DNA of 64,000 bases from Xiphydria camelus (lineage: Eukaryota; Arthropoda; Insecta; Hymenoptera; Xiphydriidae): assembly GCA_963678675.1 (NCBI GenBank), contig OY783200.1:22892190-22956189 (forward strand). Reading direction: 5' to 3'. A model generated the notes under the pieces. The model was not told the origin of the DNA. It was given only the letters and a program-made list of their open reading frames with translations, and made no database searches. Shown piece by piece: positions 46,093 to 56,368 of the stretch. The first letter of the stretch is position 1; each line of letters opens with the position of its first letter. Both the position numbers and the translations under genes were made by a program.

Positions 46093-48087
46093 CCTTCTGT
46101 CCTGCGCGAGTAACCATCCGAATTTTCTCGCAATAAGCGGAAATGTCTCCTCGCCGCGGCCATTCAAAATACGGCGCTCCCATTGGTCGACGCGGCCGTT
46201 GCTCGCATCAGTTCGCTACTCTGCACGTTTCGAAGCGGAGCATAGGCTTTCCCGTCGGGTCTTTCCTCGAAAATTAACCGCGATCGAGCGCGAATTCGCG
46301 ACAAGATAAACGCTCCGCGAATTGATGAAGGTGCCAGGCGACGAGAAATCGGTAAACGATAAGATACACGCGATACTTTCGCCCGAGATTCGCGCGATAT
46401 CACCGGAAAGGGGGAAGACGTCCGCTCGTCGTAATGGCCGCCGCTCTCAGTTCGCGAGACGGGCGCGCGCGCGTCTGTCTTTCCGCGAAGATTGAACGCG
46501 GACACGCGGCGGGCCGGTGAATCGTCGGGAAGGATAAAGTGCACCGTCGCGCGATGAGTAATCGGTGGACAGTGATAGTGCGTCGCGAAGGATCAGCGCC
46601 GAGCGAAAAGGAGGACCGACGCGCTCGTCGTAATGGCCGCCGTGCGAGGGATGACATTTTTTACCGGACACGCTCGCGTTGCCGATGCAGTTCCGGGGGT
46701 GAGCGAGTAAGTACGATCGTGTCAAGTTGGGCCAAGTTAATCGCCACCGCGGAGGCAAACCGCATCGGAAACGGCTGCGCGCCACGCCCCCTTTATTTCC
46801 CCAGCGCGGCACGCGGTCGCCGAACAACGACCGATCCGCGCATTCGTATCAGGGCGGTTCCGCGTCATGTGCGCGCGAATTTTACGCACGCCGACGAGAT
46901 ACGCTCCGCCGATTTTACCTCACCGCGCGCAAACGCTCTCCGCACCGGAAGCGAGCAGCTGGTCCCGTATCGTAGTCGGTGCATTTCCGGTGCACCGCGA
47001 GCGCGGCACGCCCCCTGAAACCCGGGAGACGGAGTCGAAGCATTTCCGGTGCACTCGATTCGAACTCCGCGACCGGACGACTAGACGCCGTTCCCCGGAA
47101 GTAACGAAAACGCACAAGACCGGGTGTAGGACGTGCACACGTACCCGTAGGCAGATGTAGGGCGCTAGAGCGAAGGGTTGAAAGGGAGAGGGGGGAACTA
47201 AACCTGTATATACGCACACCGCTGACGCACGACACAAATAGAGAAAAGGAGAAGATGCGCACGAGATATACTACTTTTCTTCGAACGGATAGAAAACGCG
47301 TAGACGAGTTCGAGTATGATATGTGAGCCCCACCCCCGTAAGGAAAAAGCCTCGGCCCTACTCGCTCGCAGCAATTATATGATCTCACATGAACAAACAA
47401 ACAAAAATGAATCCACGCTAATATACTTAATATAATATTACATACGAACTATTGCGTTAGATATATTATTATGTGTATTGTATTTATGTCTTAATAATCG
47501 TTGTTAGTTATACCGCTACGATGATGATGATATCGCGATGATCTCTTTGGATAACGGGAAGTGGAACGGGGGATGAGAGAGCGCAGGGAAACGCGCGGGA
47601 GAAGTGTCTTTAGCGATGATGAATTGGGTGGAGGACGGGAGTTTGTTTTTTTCAAACAGGAGGGATGGGTTTAAGTCAGCCGTGTTTTCGGGGGGTCGAG
47701 GGCGACGAGAGCAAGACGAAGGGGCGAAACGTTTTGGCTTATTTGTGTAAGGGATACGATATTACATTTATTGATTATTATATCAACTATTAGTCGCATT
47801 ATATTATCGTACTACTATCTTAGTACTTACACACTACTCGTAACTTATTATCGTCCACCGCGGGATGCAACGGGAAATGCGACACCGTTACACGATACAC
47901 GGGGGGACTGTACGCGTGTACGGTACATGTATTTGATTTCGAAATGAAAACAGGGACGCGATTAGGGGCAAATTTTGAAGAATCTAAGTTGGCGGAAGGA
48001 AATTGAGAGAGGGAGACGATGGATTCATCGATATTGAAAGAATGCGCGTCTCTGGGAATCGCGTTTCCTACTTCCGGAGAATCGACG

Positions 48088-48290
48088 ACTTCCCAGACAG
48101 CACAATTCAAGAAATCATTTTTAAATCATCCGTAGGCAGTCTAATGTCTCATTTTTTACAACTTGAATTTCGAATTACTATCCAACAATCATCTCTTTTA
48201 GATGATGTCGAATCTAAGTTAACAAACAGGTGGACATTAGACAGGCTACAGATGATTTCATAATGTCTTGGATTGTGTTATCTGGGTTGA
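48088..48290. mobile_element. CCCAGACAGCACA-ended element, copy 2
   Basis: It begins CCCAGACAGCACAATTCAAG and ends CTTGGATTGTGTTATCTGGG. Inner arms AATCATTTTTAAATCATC and GATGATTTCATAATG are also inverted. About 200 bp, non-coding, located downstream of the ELAV-family stop codon. Confidence 0.65.
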
Positions 48291-50069
48291 GATATCGGGG
48301 CTTGGGGGGTGAGGGGATTTAAAAAAAAAAAAAAAAATGCCCCGGTAGATAAAGAAGATTTCTCAATTATCGGTCCGACCTCTCACGGCGAACGGCTCAA
48401 ACTCTAAGCGCGACCGTTTTACCATCCGCGGACCGCGCGGTTCGGGTCTCGGTTTGCGCGTTTTCCCGCCGGCGACGCCACGGTCGACCGGGCCGATTGT
48501 TCGAAAACTGCAACCGCTGCGAGTGTGTAAATAGTCTTATCTGATGCATGATACGAGCGGGCGTTGGGGTTGTTCCCGCGTTATGCACCGGTTCATCCCC
48601 TCGACGAATCCAAGCTCCTCTCTCCCGGATGCGGTACCGGTAATCACATTTCTTCCACATTTTCGACGGTCCAACTGCGTTTAGGCATTTTATCGCGGAA
48701 GGGGGAAGCGCGCCTTGATGGAATAGAATCATATGTCATTAGGCGGAAATCCGAGGTTTTTTCAGACTGTCAGAAGTCATAATTGTTGAAAAACTCGTGA
48801 GGAAAATTTTTCCATCAGGACAAAGGAACAATTTTCATTTCCAACGTACATTGCACCCTCTTTAATCCCCCAACCCCCGTCACATTCATCACCCTCTGAC
48901 AAACCGATCGGCTGATACCATCGAGACGGAAATCCCGACGCGACAAACTCACGCCACGGCGGAAATGCATAATGAAATTGGCATCGCGCGTCCGGTCGCG
49001 TTTCTTTCGAGTGACAAAACGGCGCGAGAAAGCTCTAGCTCACTGTAGGCCTAACTGAAACAAATATTTACGTACTATCTAAACTAATCGATGAGGGGAA
49101 GATAAAAAATGGGTGGGGGGGAATATCAAGTTTCATCAACTCTGAAACACGATGAGCCACTCGAACAACGAGAAACCGAACGTGGGGTACTTATCCTTGG
49201 ACGAAACCAAAAAAAAAAATGAGACGAACAGAGATGAGCGCGCGAGCGAGCGAGAAAATAATCTATAATCTTCTGTACATGTTTTAAATTATTCTAATTA
49301 ATTAATTATCATATAATTATCACGATAACTATTAATTAATTAATTGATATCTATAACGAGAAAAGAGGCGTATATTTAACGAACCAAAAAAAAAAGCAAG
49401 TGGTAGCTAGTCTGTCAATGGGTGTATAAAATACTATATTTAATTACGATATACTATAGTAGCGGATATACGGGCGGTACATTTCGGTGGTTGCAATTTG
49501 TCCTGGGGGGCGGTTCGACGGGATCGAAGCTCTTCCCCCTTTCAGTTGCACTCGTTGGGCCGGCTAGGCGATTCGAACTTTTTGCGAATTCGGTCTGGTT
49601 GTGGTTTCGGGGGGGAAGGGGAGAGGAAGATCGAACGACGGATAATAGGCGGCTACGGAATGTTTCAAATTCAGACTTCCTGTCCATACATTCCATCCGG
49701 TTGTGCGAGAGAACGTGCGCGGGCTCTCGAATTTTTCCAAACGAGATACCGTTTCTTCCCCGCGGAAGATTTCCCTTCGCTCCTCGCGCGCGTTACCGCG
49801 CGAATTGGGAACCGCGAGACGAACGACTCGATCACGAACATTCGGATACATTCCACGCAATAAGAGCCGGGTATCGTTGCGTCATTTTTTCAGCGCGTAT
49901 TAGATATACAGAGTGCGGTATATATACACAAATATACACACAATTTATAAATATATATATATACACGTACGGTATAACAGTTAACGAATCACCGTGTATT
50001 ATTCGCGCGCGAAATTTCCCGCCGGGGGAAAAATTTTATGTACGATCATATATGATGTTAAACCATATT

Positions 50070-50266
50070 ATGAGGCTAAACTTACTCGCCAGGAAAGAAA
50101 CTCGAATCGCTATTATCTCATTATCTATAGCTTCTGGCCCATATTTGTATAATACTTTTTTGAAGATTACATTTTTATTTACAACAAAGTCTTAGATCGG
50201 TATAGGCCAAGCGTTCATAAATAATAAGATAATTTTTTTTCGAGTCTCTCTTTAGCCTCACATGAA
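50070..50266. mobile_element. GAGGCTAAACTTACTCGCC MITE family, copy
   Basis: The left end TGAGGCTAAACTTACTCGCC is intact. The right end is reduced to CTCTTTAGCCTCACATGA, with the GGCGAGTAAG block missing. It lies downstream of the ELAV-family stop codon, in probable 3' UTR or intergenic sequence. Confidence 0.7.
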
Positions 50267-50678
50267 GAAACAAGATTAGATGTAATCACATCCGAAATTT
50301 TCGATCTTATTTAGATCTAAATATATGTAATCATATCTGATCATATATCGTAATATATGATTATATATAGTTCTTCATATATAATCAGATAGAGACAAAT
50401 TTCGGATTTGATTATATTCAGTTGCATATGACCATAATATGATTATATAAAAACATTTTTTCCCGGGGGGTTAGACGCGTTTAGAGGCCGGAGGAAGAGA
50501 GTATTTGTCCAGAGTCCACACGTTTATATTTAACGTAACGTATGTATATCTAAGGGCGGCAAACGAAGGTTCGTTGCGACTTCTTTATCAGATTTACAAG
50601 GTCACGATATATCTTTATATATGTACAAGATTATACACTCGGGCGGGGCTGTACACGAGGGATCAGGCCAATCGGTGT

Positions 50679-50973
50679 ACACTGAGAGGTATAATTGCTG
50701 GTGTCAAAAAAATGTCTTGAATCGAGAACATGTGATCTTACAAATTTTTAAGAATACGGATTCTTGGTCGAAGAATATATATTCTTGATTCAAGAGTAGC
50801 TTCGTTTGAACGAGACGTTCTTTCTGCGCAAAAAAAAACAATTACTCAAGCTTATCAAATATTTTCTTGCTTGAAGACGAAAACTCGAAATGGCTTGATC
50901 CTGGAATTATATCGCATTTTTGGTTGGAGAAAACATTTTTTTTTTGGCACCTGCAATTATTTCCATCAGTGTA
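50679..50973. mobile_element. MITE-like element, CACTGAGAG family, copy 3
   Basis: TACACTGAGAGGTATAATTG on the left and CAATTATTTCCATCAGTGTA on the right form the terminal inverted repeat, flanked by TA. The centre contains further mirror-symmetric A/T tracts (AAGAATACGGATTCTTGG). No open reading frame of interest. Confidence 0.7.
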
Positions 50974-50989
50974 GGGAGATGAAAAAAAC

Positions 50990-51150
50990 GGGGACGACTC
51001 AGTAAACCCTAAGTATTATAACATTTACGTAACGGATGTATCAACATTTTACACTCATTTATATCACTGTCGTGTAGATGAGCGCGAAATTTTTATATAT
51101 CTATTACGCAAATGTTACTCAGTCTTAACTGGGGAAGAGGGTGGCATCGC
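50990..51150. mobile_element. Short inverted repeat element (TTTACGTAACGGAT type), copy 1
   Basis: ACTCAGTAAACCCTAAGTAT and CAAATGTTACTCAGTC are inverted-type ends. The internal CATTTACGTAACGGATGTAT and CATTTTACACTCATTTATAT are shared with 51960-52105. Non-coding. Confidence 0.4.
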
Positions 51151-51957
51151 GTGCCGATACGAGCGAGGGGGAGAGAATAGGATTTTTTTGAAAGAGACAA
51201 ACTCGAAGAAACGAACGAACGGAGGAACAAATTTACGAGGCGGACGTTGTTCTTTACAAAATATCGCGAAAAAGAGCAAAAAAATTGTTAGCTTTAGAAC
51301 GTGTTGAACTAATGTTACGTGGAAGGGAGGGAGTTCGAGACCATCTTTTTAGCGCGCAACGAAGATGCTCAGTCGGCGACGGCGTCGCACGACGACCGCG
51401 AATTTTTATTATACGATACTCTCCGCGAAACGCTGTCGTTGTACGGAGAAGGAGGAGGAGGAGGAGGAGGAGGGAAGGGATGCGTAACGAAGGAAGACAA
51501 ACGACGAAGGATATTACCGTACGACCCTCGAATCTCAGCCGAAGAACGATTATCGATTCAAACGAGACGAAGGGACGCGAGAGGGGGGATATTAAAAAGA
51601 CATATGTGGATATAATGAAATAATGTATTTTATGACGGGTTTATATGTAATAATAACGATACTATTGTAACGATAGAGCGACCATTGCTGTGGTAAATAT
51701 TACTAAAAAATAAAACTAAAAAAACGAGATCGAGATTATATCCCGGGGATATTCGCGGTGTTGGGACGAGGACGTCTAACGATCGGCTTGAAATACTCGG
51801 TACTTGACGGATTTAAGCTCCAGAGCTCTCGCGGAGCTCCGGCATTTCGATCGTCGTCCAACGGACTTTAAACGAGAGCCTGACGCGTCGCCGAATTTTT
51901 GGGGGCGCGTCTTTGGGTAGAACTAACTGATATCGAGGTTGAAGGAAAGAGAGAGCA

Positions 51958-52108
51958 TCCAGTGAAAACTGAGCAACAGTTTACGTGACGGATATATGAG
52001 CATTTCGCACTTATTTGTGTAACAGTGATATAATTACTCTGTTAAATAAATACGACATTTTAACGTATCCGTTACGTAATCATTACTTAGCATTTACAGC
52101 CCTACGCG
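51958..52108. mobile_element. Short inverted repeat element (TTTACGTAACGGAT type), copy 2
   Basis: AACTGAGCAACAGTTTACGT on the left is roughly inverted by CGTAATCATTACTTAGCATT on the right. The interior GACGGATATATGAGCATTTC and GCACTTATTTGTGTAACAGT is similar to copy 1, 960 bp away. Non-coding. Confidence 0.4.
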
Positions 52109-52348
52109 ACACACTTACGTATGATATACGTAATTATACGTGAAATTAATGTAGACCGGCTGATATATGTATACTGTGTATCTTTATTATCTCCATACGT
52201 GAAATATATGTATATTGTACGTATAATGTATATTTAAAATTTGCTGTAAGTATTGAAACGAAAGATGTACATAAGTAATACGTATATTTTTCGTAACCGT
52301 ATACGTGTACGTAGTAGATTTGTGTATCTACGTAAAATTCACGTACCG

Positions 52349-52560
52349 TACGAGGCTAAACTTATTCGCCAGGAAAGAAACTTCAATCGCTATTATCTCA
52401 TTATTTATGAACTATTAGCCCGCATCGGTGTAAGACTTTGTTATGGATAAAATGCAATCTTCAAAAAAGTATTATATAATGATGAGTCGAAAGCCCATGT
52501 GATAATGTGATAACAGTGATCGAAGTTTCTTTCCAGCCAAGTAAGTTTAGCCTCGTATGA
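52349..52560. mobile_element. GAGGCTAAACTTACTCGCC MITE family, intact copy with TA flanks
   Basis: The clearest copy. The flank is TA, then CGAGGCTAAACTTATTCGCC; the other end is AAGTAAGTTTAGCCTCG followed by TA. Both arms extend about 70 bp with an AT-rich centre. The TA at each boundary is the evidence for a Tc1/mariner-type target duplication. Confidence 0.75.
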
Positions 52561-52691
52561 TATACTCTACATTTGTTATCTCTTCACGTGAAATATATGT
52601 ACACTATACGTATAATATACATTTTAAACGTTCTGTAACCATACGCGTATATGTAATATATTTGTATCTACATAAAATTCACACGTATACC

Positions 52692-52895
52692 GTATGAGGC
52701 TAAATTTATTCACCAGGAAAAATAAACTCCAATCTCACTATTTATGAACTTTTAGTCTATATCTATGTAAGACTTTGTTATAGATAAAAATGTAGTCTTC
52801 AAAAAAGTATTATACAATTATGAGTCAAAAGCCCATGGATAATGAGATAACAGTGATTCGAGTTTCTTTCCTGGCGAGTAAATTCAGCCCCATAC
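52692..52895. mobile_element. GAGGCTAAACTTACTCGCC MITE family, copy 130 bp from the previous one
   Basis: TA then TGAGGCTAAATTTATTCACC on the left, and GCGAGTAAATTCAGCCCCA then TA on the right. Sequence before both this and the preceding copy is also similar (CGTGAAATATATGTACACTA, ATACGTATAA, CATAAAATTCAC), so the pair may come from a segmental duplication that included flanking DNA. Confidence 0.7.
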
Positions 52896-53456
52896 AATGT
52901 ATTATACGTAATATGTCGTGTAGGTGGGAAACGTGTTTATCATACATATAATAGAAAGAAACGCGAGACGAAAAACAAGGGAGAAGAATAATACTCGGTC
53001 GTGAAGTAACGAAACGACACCCGCGACATACGCAGATAACGATCCGATACTCACGAGGAAGGGGAATGGAATTCGCCGAAACGACGAGGGCGCGTGACGT
53101 TCTTTTGCGGCGCGCGCGCGCGCGGTACACTCGGTCCGGCGAATTCGCGAGTGGCTTGCCCGACCGCTCCGGACGCTGCGGGAAGAAAGAGTCTTCGGTT
53201 CGATTCCTCTTCGATTCCGCGCGCCGGTGACGAACGTTCTTCCACCGCGGGATGACGACGACGGCGACGGGGATCGCACAAAAGTAGCACAAATCGCGCG
53301 TTGCGCGTCGGGCGAGACGCGCGCGATTACCTATGCCTCGTGGTTGCGCGCGGTTACGGTTCGGTCGCACCGCGATCCGCGCAGTTGCTCCCTCGGCGGG
53401 ATTCCGAGTTCCGGAAACTGTAAAATAAAGTGAGAACGTTCACACGTGCCGTGTGT

Positions 53457-53859
53457 ACACCGAGAGAAATAATTGCTGGTTCAGCCTTCGCAGCTCCTAT
53501 TTATTTGATTTTTTTTGTGGGAATTAAGGGAAATTTTTGCAAAATAAGGGGACAATTTTGATTAAAAAAAAAACAGATATTTGAGAGATTAGAAATGTCC
53601 AGTATTTTGAAAAAATAATCACTTTCAAGATATATGTGCGGATTCTTGATCGAAGAATATATTATATTCTTGATTCAAGAATACCTTCGTTGGGACGAGA
53701 AATTCTTCTTGCGCGAAAAAAAAAAACAATTACCGGTGCCCATCGAATATTTTCTCGCGCGAATAAAACCATCGCTCGGTCCTGCAATTACGACGTGTTT
53801 CTGATTCGAGGAAACCAATAATTTCTTTAGCGCCAGCAATTATTTCTCCCAGAGTGTAG
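53457..53859. mobile_element. MITE-like element, CACTGAGAG family, copy 4, with a second repeat inserted
   Basis: The ends TACACCGAGAGAAATAATTG and CAATTATTTCTCCCAGAGTGTA match the family. At about 53485-53630 the interior is replaced by sequence matching the GAAGCCTG-type repeats at 29725, 33720 and 55925 (GCAGCTCCTATTTATTTGAT, GGGGACAATTTTGATTAAAA). The nesting gives a relative age: this copy was present before the inner insertion. Confidence 0.65.
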
Positions 53860-54379
53860 CGGTTTTCGCGCCACGAGATTTGATTCGCGGGACGGAAAGA
53901 GAGGCTTATCCTCCGCGCGTACATACGCCACATACCTACGTCGGGGGAAATACACGGACCAGGACGAGAGAAGACGAGGAGGAAGGGAAGATTATCCGCA
54001 CATTTTTCTCGCGCCACGGATTTTCTACACACTCGCCTCTGAACGACATTCGATATACACACCGCGGACAGACTACGAATATACATATACGCGCGCCACG
54101 CGCGCGCGCGAACACACACGACACACGTATTCTCGCAGGCACACACACCTCGAATATATTATATATATTTACATTCTTATACATGAAGCGCGCGCGCCGT
54201 CACATTGTTGATCTAAATTGCGATCCACGATTATATTACTATTTACGATATAATTATCTTGCATTGTCTAGTCATACGTTATTATTGTATAACATAATGA
54301 TATTAATTATTAATTAACCTGTACTACCTAGTCGCATTATGTGTTGCATAAAAAAAAAACTGGAATTCCGTACACACGA

Positions 54380-54545
54380 GAGAAAGGGGGAGATAGATAG
54401 AGAAAGAGAGAAAGAGAGAGAGAGAGAGAGGAGAGAAAAAAGGGGAGGAAACATTCGGAGATGGGAGAAGAAATTACTCAGATGCAGTAAAATGCAGAAG
54501 ACGAGAGAGAGGAAGAGAGAGAGAGAGAAAGAGAAAGAGAGAGTA
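54380..54545. repeat. (GA)n-rich tract downstream of ELAV/FNE
   Basis: Two imperfect GA-rich stretches (about 54385-54440 and 54500-54545) are separated by less repetitive purine-rich DNA. The open frame across them is only low-complexity Glu/Arg and is not a gene. Confidence 0.65.
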
Positions 54546-55924
54546 CTCATTCTCCGCGGTCGTAGAGCGCCGAGCGAGCTCGTCGATTTTTGGCAATCGA
54601 TTCGGCGCGACGCGGAACTCCTTTGCCACCGCAATGGCATATCGCGAGGAAAACTCTACGATCGTCGGAGTACCGTAGTTAAATATTGTCCGCGATACGC
54701 ACGTACGATTGCGACGAGCTGCAATTCGGTCTTTAAATAAAAGAAATATTCATATTTTTAAATTCAATCTGTAATCCGCGTACATATTAAATATCGCGGG
54801 AAAAAGAAAATATCCGAAAGAATAATTATTCACCGAGTTGTAAATGCGTTTCTCTTTGCGACATCGTGACGTCATCGAAGCGCCAGAGAGACGCACTTAT
54901 GCTACACTGTGACAAGTTTTTGTAGTAAAATTCATATTGCTTATTATGTTTATCCATTAAAATTGCTATACGCGATTGAAACGATTCAATTTACTACAGA
55001 TTTGATTTAAATTTACCATGAAACCGCTAAAAATGTACCAAAATCGAAGGACTTTTCTAGCGAAAATGGTAAAATTTTAAACTCTTTTCGAAAATTACAA
55101 ATAATTCTCAGCGATTCACATTACAGCACTTGATTTGCAATTTTATAATACTCTTGTACAAAAAGTGTATAGCACATTTGCAAATCCTTTTAACAGTGAA
55201 GCAACGAGTGCGAGAGAGATAGACTCTCACGGCACGATGACGTAGCTGCACTTCAAATGCCGTTTTCCAGCTTAGATGGGGCTAAAATTGAAAGGAAAAA
55301 CACGGGGTTGATAATTTTGCCCACGTTGTTCGAATCTGCGATAAAAGAATTGCTTAAAAACCGAATTGCGGAGCTTCCACTGGGACGCGCCCGATGCGTA
55401 CGCGTATAGGGATTAATGAATGAGTATTAAATATATGCGGGGGCCGTGGAGAGGGGGGAATTTTCCTTTTATCCGCAAAACAGACCGCGACGAGACACCC
55501 TCTCGCCGAATCGACCGGTGCATCGATCTTCGCGCAAGCGCGTCTCTCTTTTCTCCGTAGTTTATTATATTGCGAAACCTCCCTCCCTACCACCCTCCCT
55601 CCCTCCCTCACGAGGAGAGCTCGCGGGCCCTATATTGCAATATTTGTACTTTTCCATGTTGAAACCTCGATATACAATAAATTATATTAACAAACTTTGA
55701 CCGGACGGTTTCCCATTGCGCGAGCGGTACGCGCGCCGATCGCGTTCCCGTTCCAACCCACGAAATCGTGGCTTCACGACTCAGGGAGCGGGCGAAGTGC
55801 GACGGGGTAAGTTTGCAATGCGGCGACAAAGATTTGTCTTCAAGATTCCCGGAGATTTCCCCTGATTTCCGGATTAAGTGTTTGTGAATTTCAGAGTTTC
55901 AGTCGTCGAAACGAGTAGGAAACA

Positions 55925-56240
55925 TATTCCAGACTTCACAGCTCCTGTTTATTTCATCTTAGAGGGAATAAGAGAAATTTAAGCAAAAAAAAGGGGGGTA
56001 CAATTTTGATCGAAAAAGATCTGCCAGAAATTAGAAACGCGCGATGGTTTCAGAAGATAACAATTTTTAAGATTTACAATGAAAAACTAGTACTTATTGA
56101 GCGAATGGAGGATGTTTATGCAACTTAAAAATTGATATCTCATCGAATAACTTCAATCTGAGTATTGCAATCTGATTTAACGAAATGGGAATCTAGTTTA
56201 TTGAACTTTTAAAGGATTCATACAAGCAGAATCGCGAGTG
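55925..56240. mobile_element. GAAGCCTG-type dispersed repeat, partial inverted copy
   Basis: CAGACTTCACAGCTCCTGTTTATTTCA begins the reverse of the family end. GGTACAATTTTGATCGAAAA and CTGAGTATTGCAATCTGATT follow in inverted order relative to 33720-34207. It sits between the convergent ELAV/FNE and eIF2D 3' ends. Confidence 0.5.
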
Positions 56241-56306
56241 GACGCCGCTGCGGTGGACGGGAATTGGTGTGCGAATGGAATTATTCACAAATGCTTCATT
56301 TGAAAT

Positions 56307-56312
56307 TTTATT
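56307..56312 (-). terminator. Poly(A) signal of eIF2D
   Basis: AATAAA on the minus strand (forward TTTATT), 57 nt after the eIF2D stop codon. It is the first such hexamer downstream, so a short 3' UTR is expected. Confidence 0.6.
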
Positions 56313-56368
56313 TCTCCCATTCTTACAAAACCTTCAATCGAGGGACAACATTTGCCTTCTCACCCTCG

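Larger units (their letters stand above)
42134..55690 (+). other. Probable long 3' UTR of ELAV/FNE plus intergenic DNA
   Basis: No conserved coding sequence between the ELAV/FNE stop and the convergent eIF2D gene. ELAV-family genes in flies are known for very long neuronal 3' UTRs, so part of this is probably transcribed. Plus-strand AATAAA hexamers I noted are at 51709-51714, 53424-53429, 54736-54741 and 55676-55681; the last, close to the convergent gene, would be the most distal end. GC-rich 42.1-44.9 kb, then a microsatellite-rich and MITE-rich remainder. Where the transcript ends cannot be read from sequence. Confidence 0.35.
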
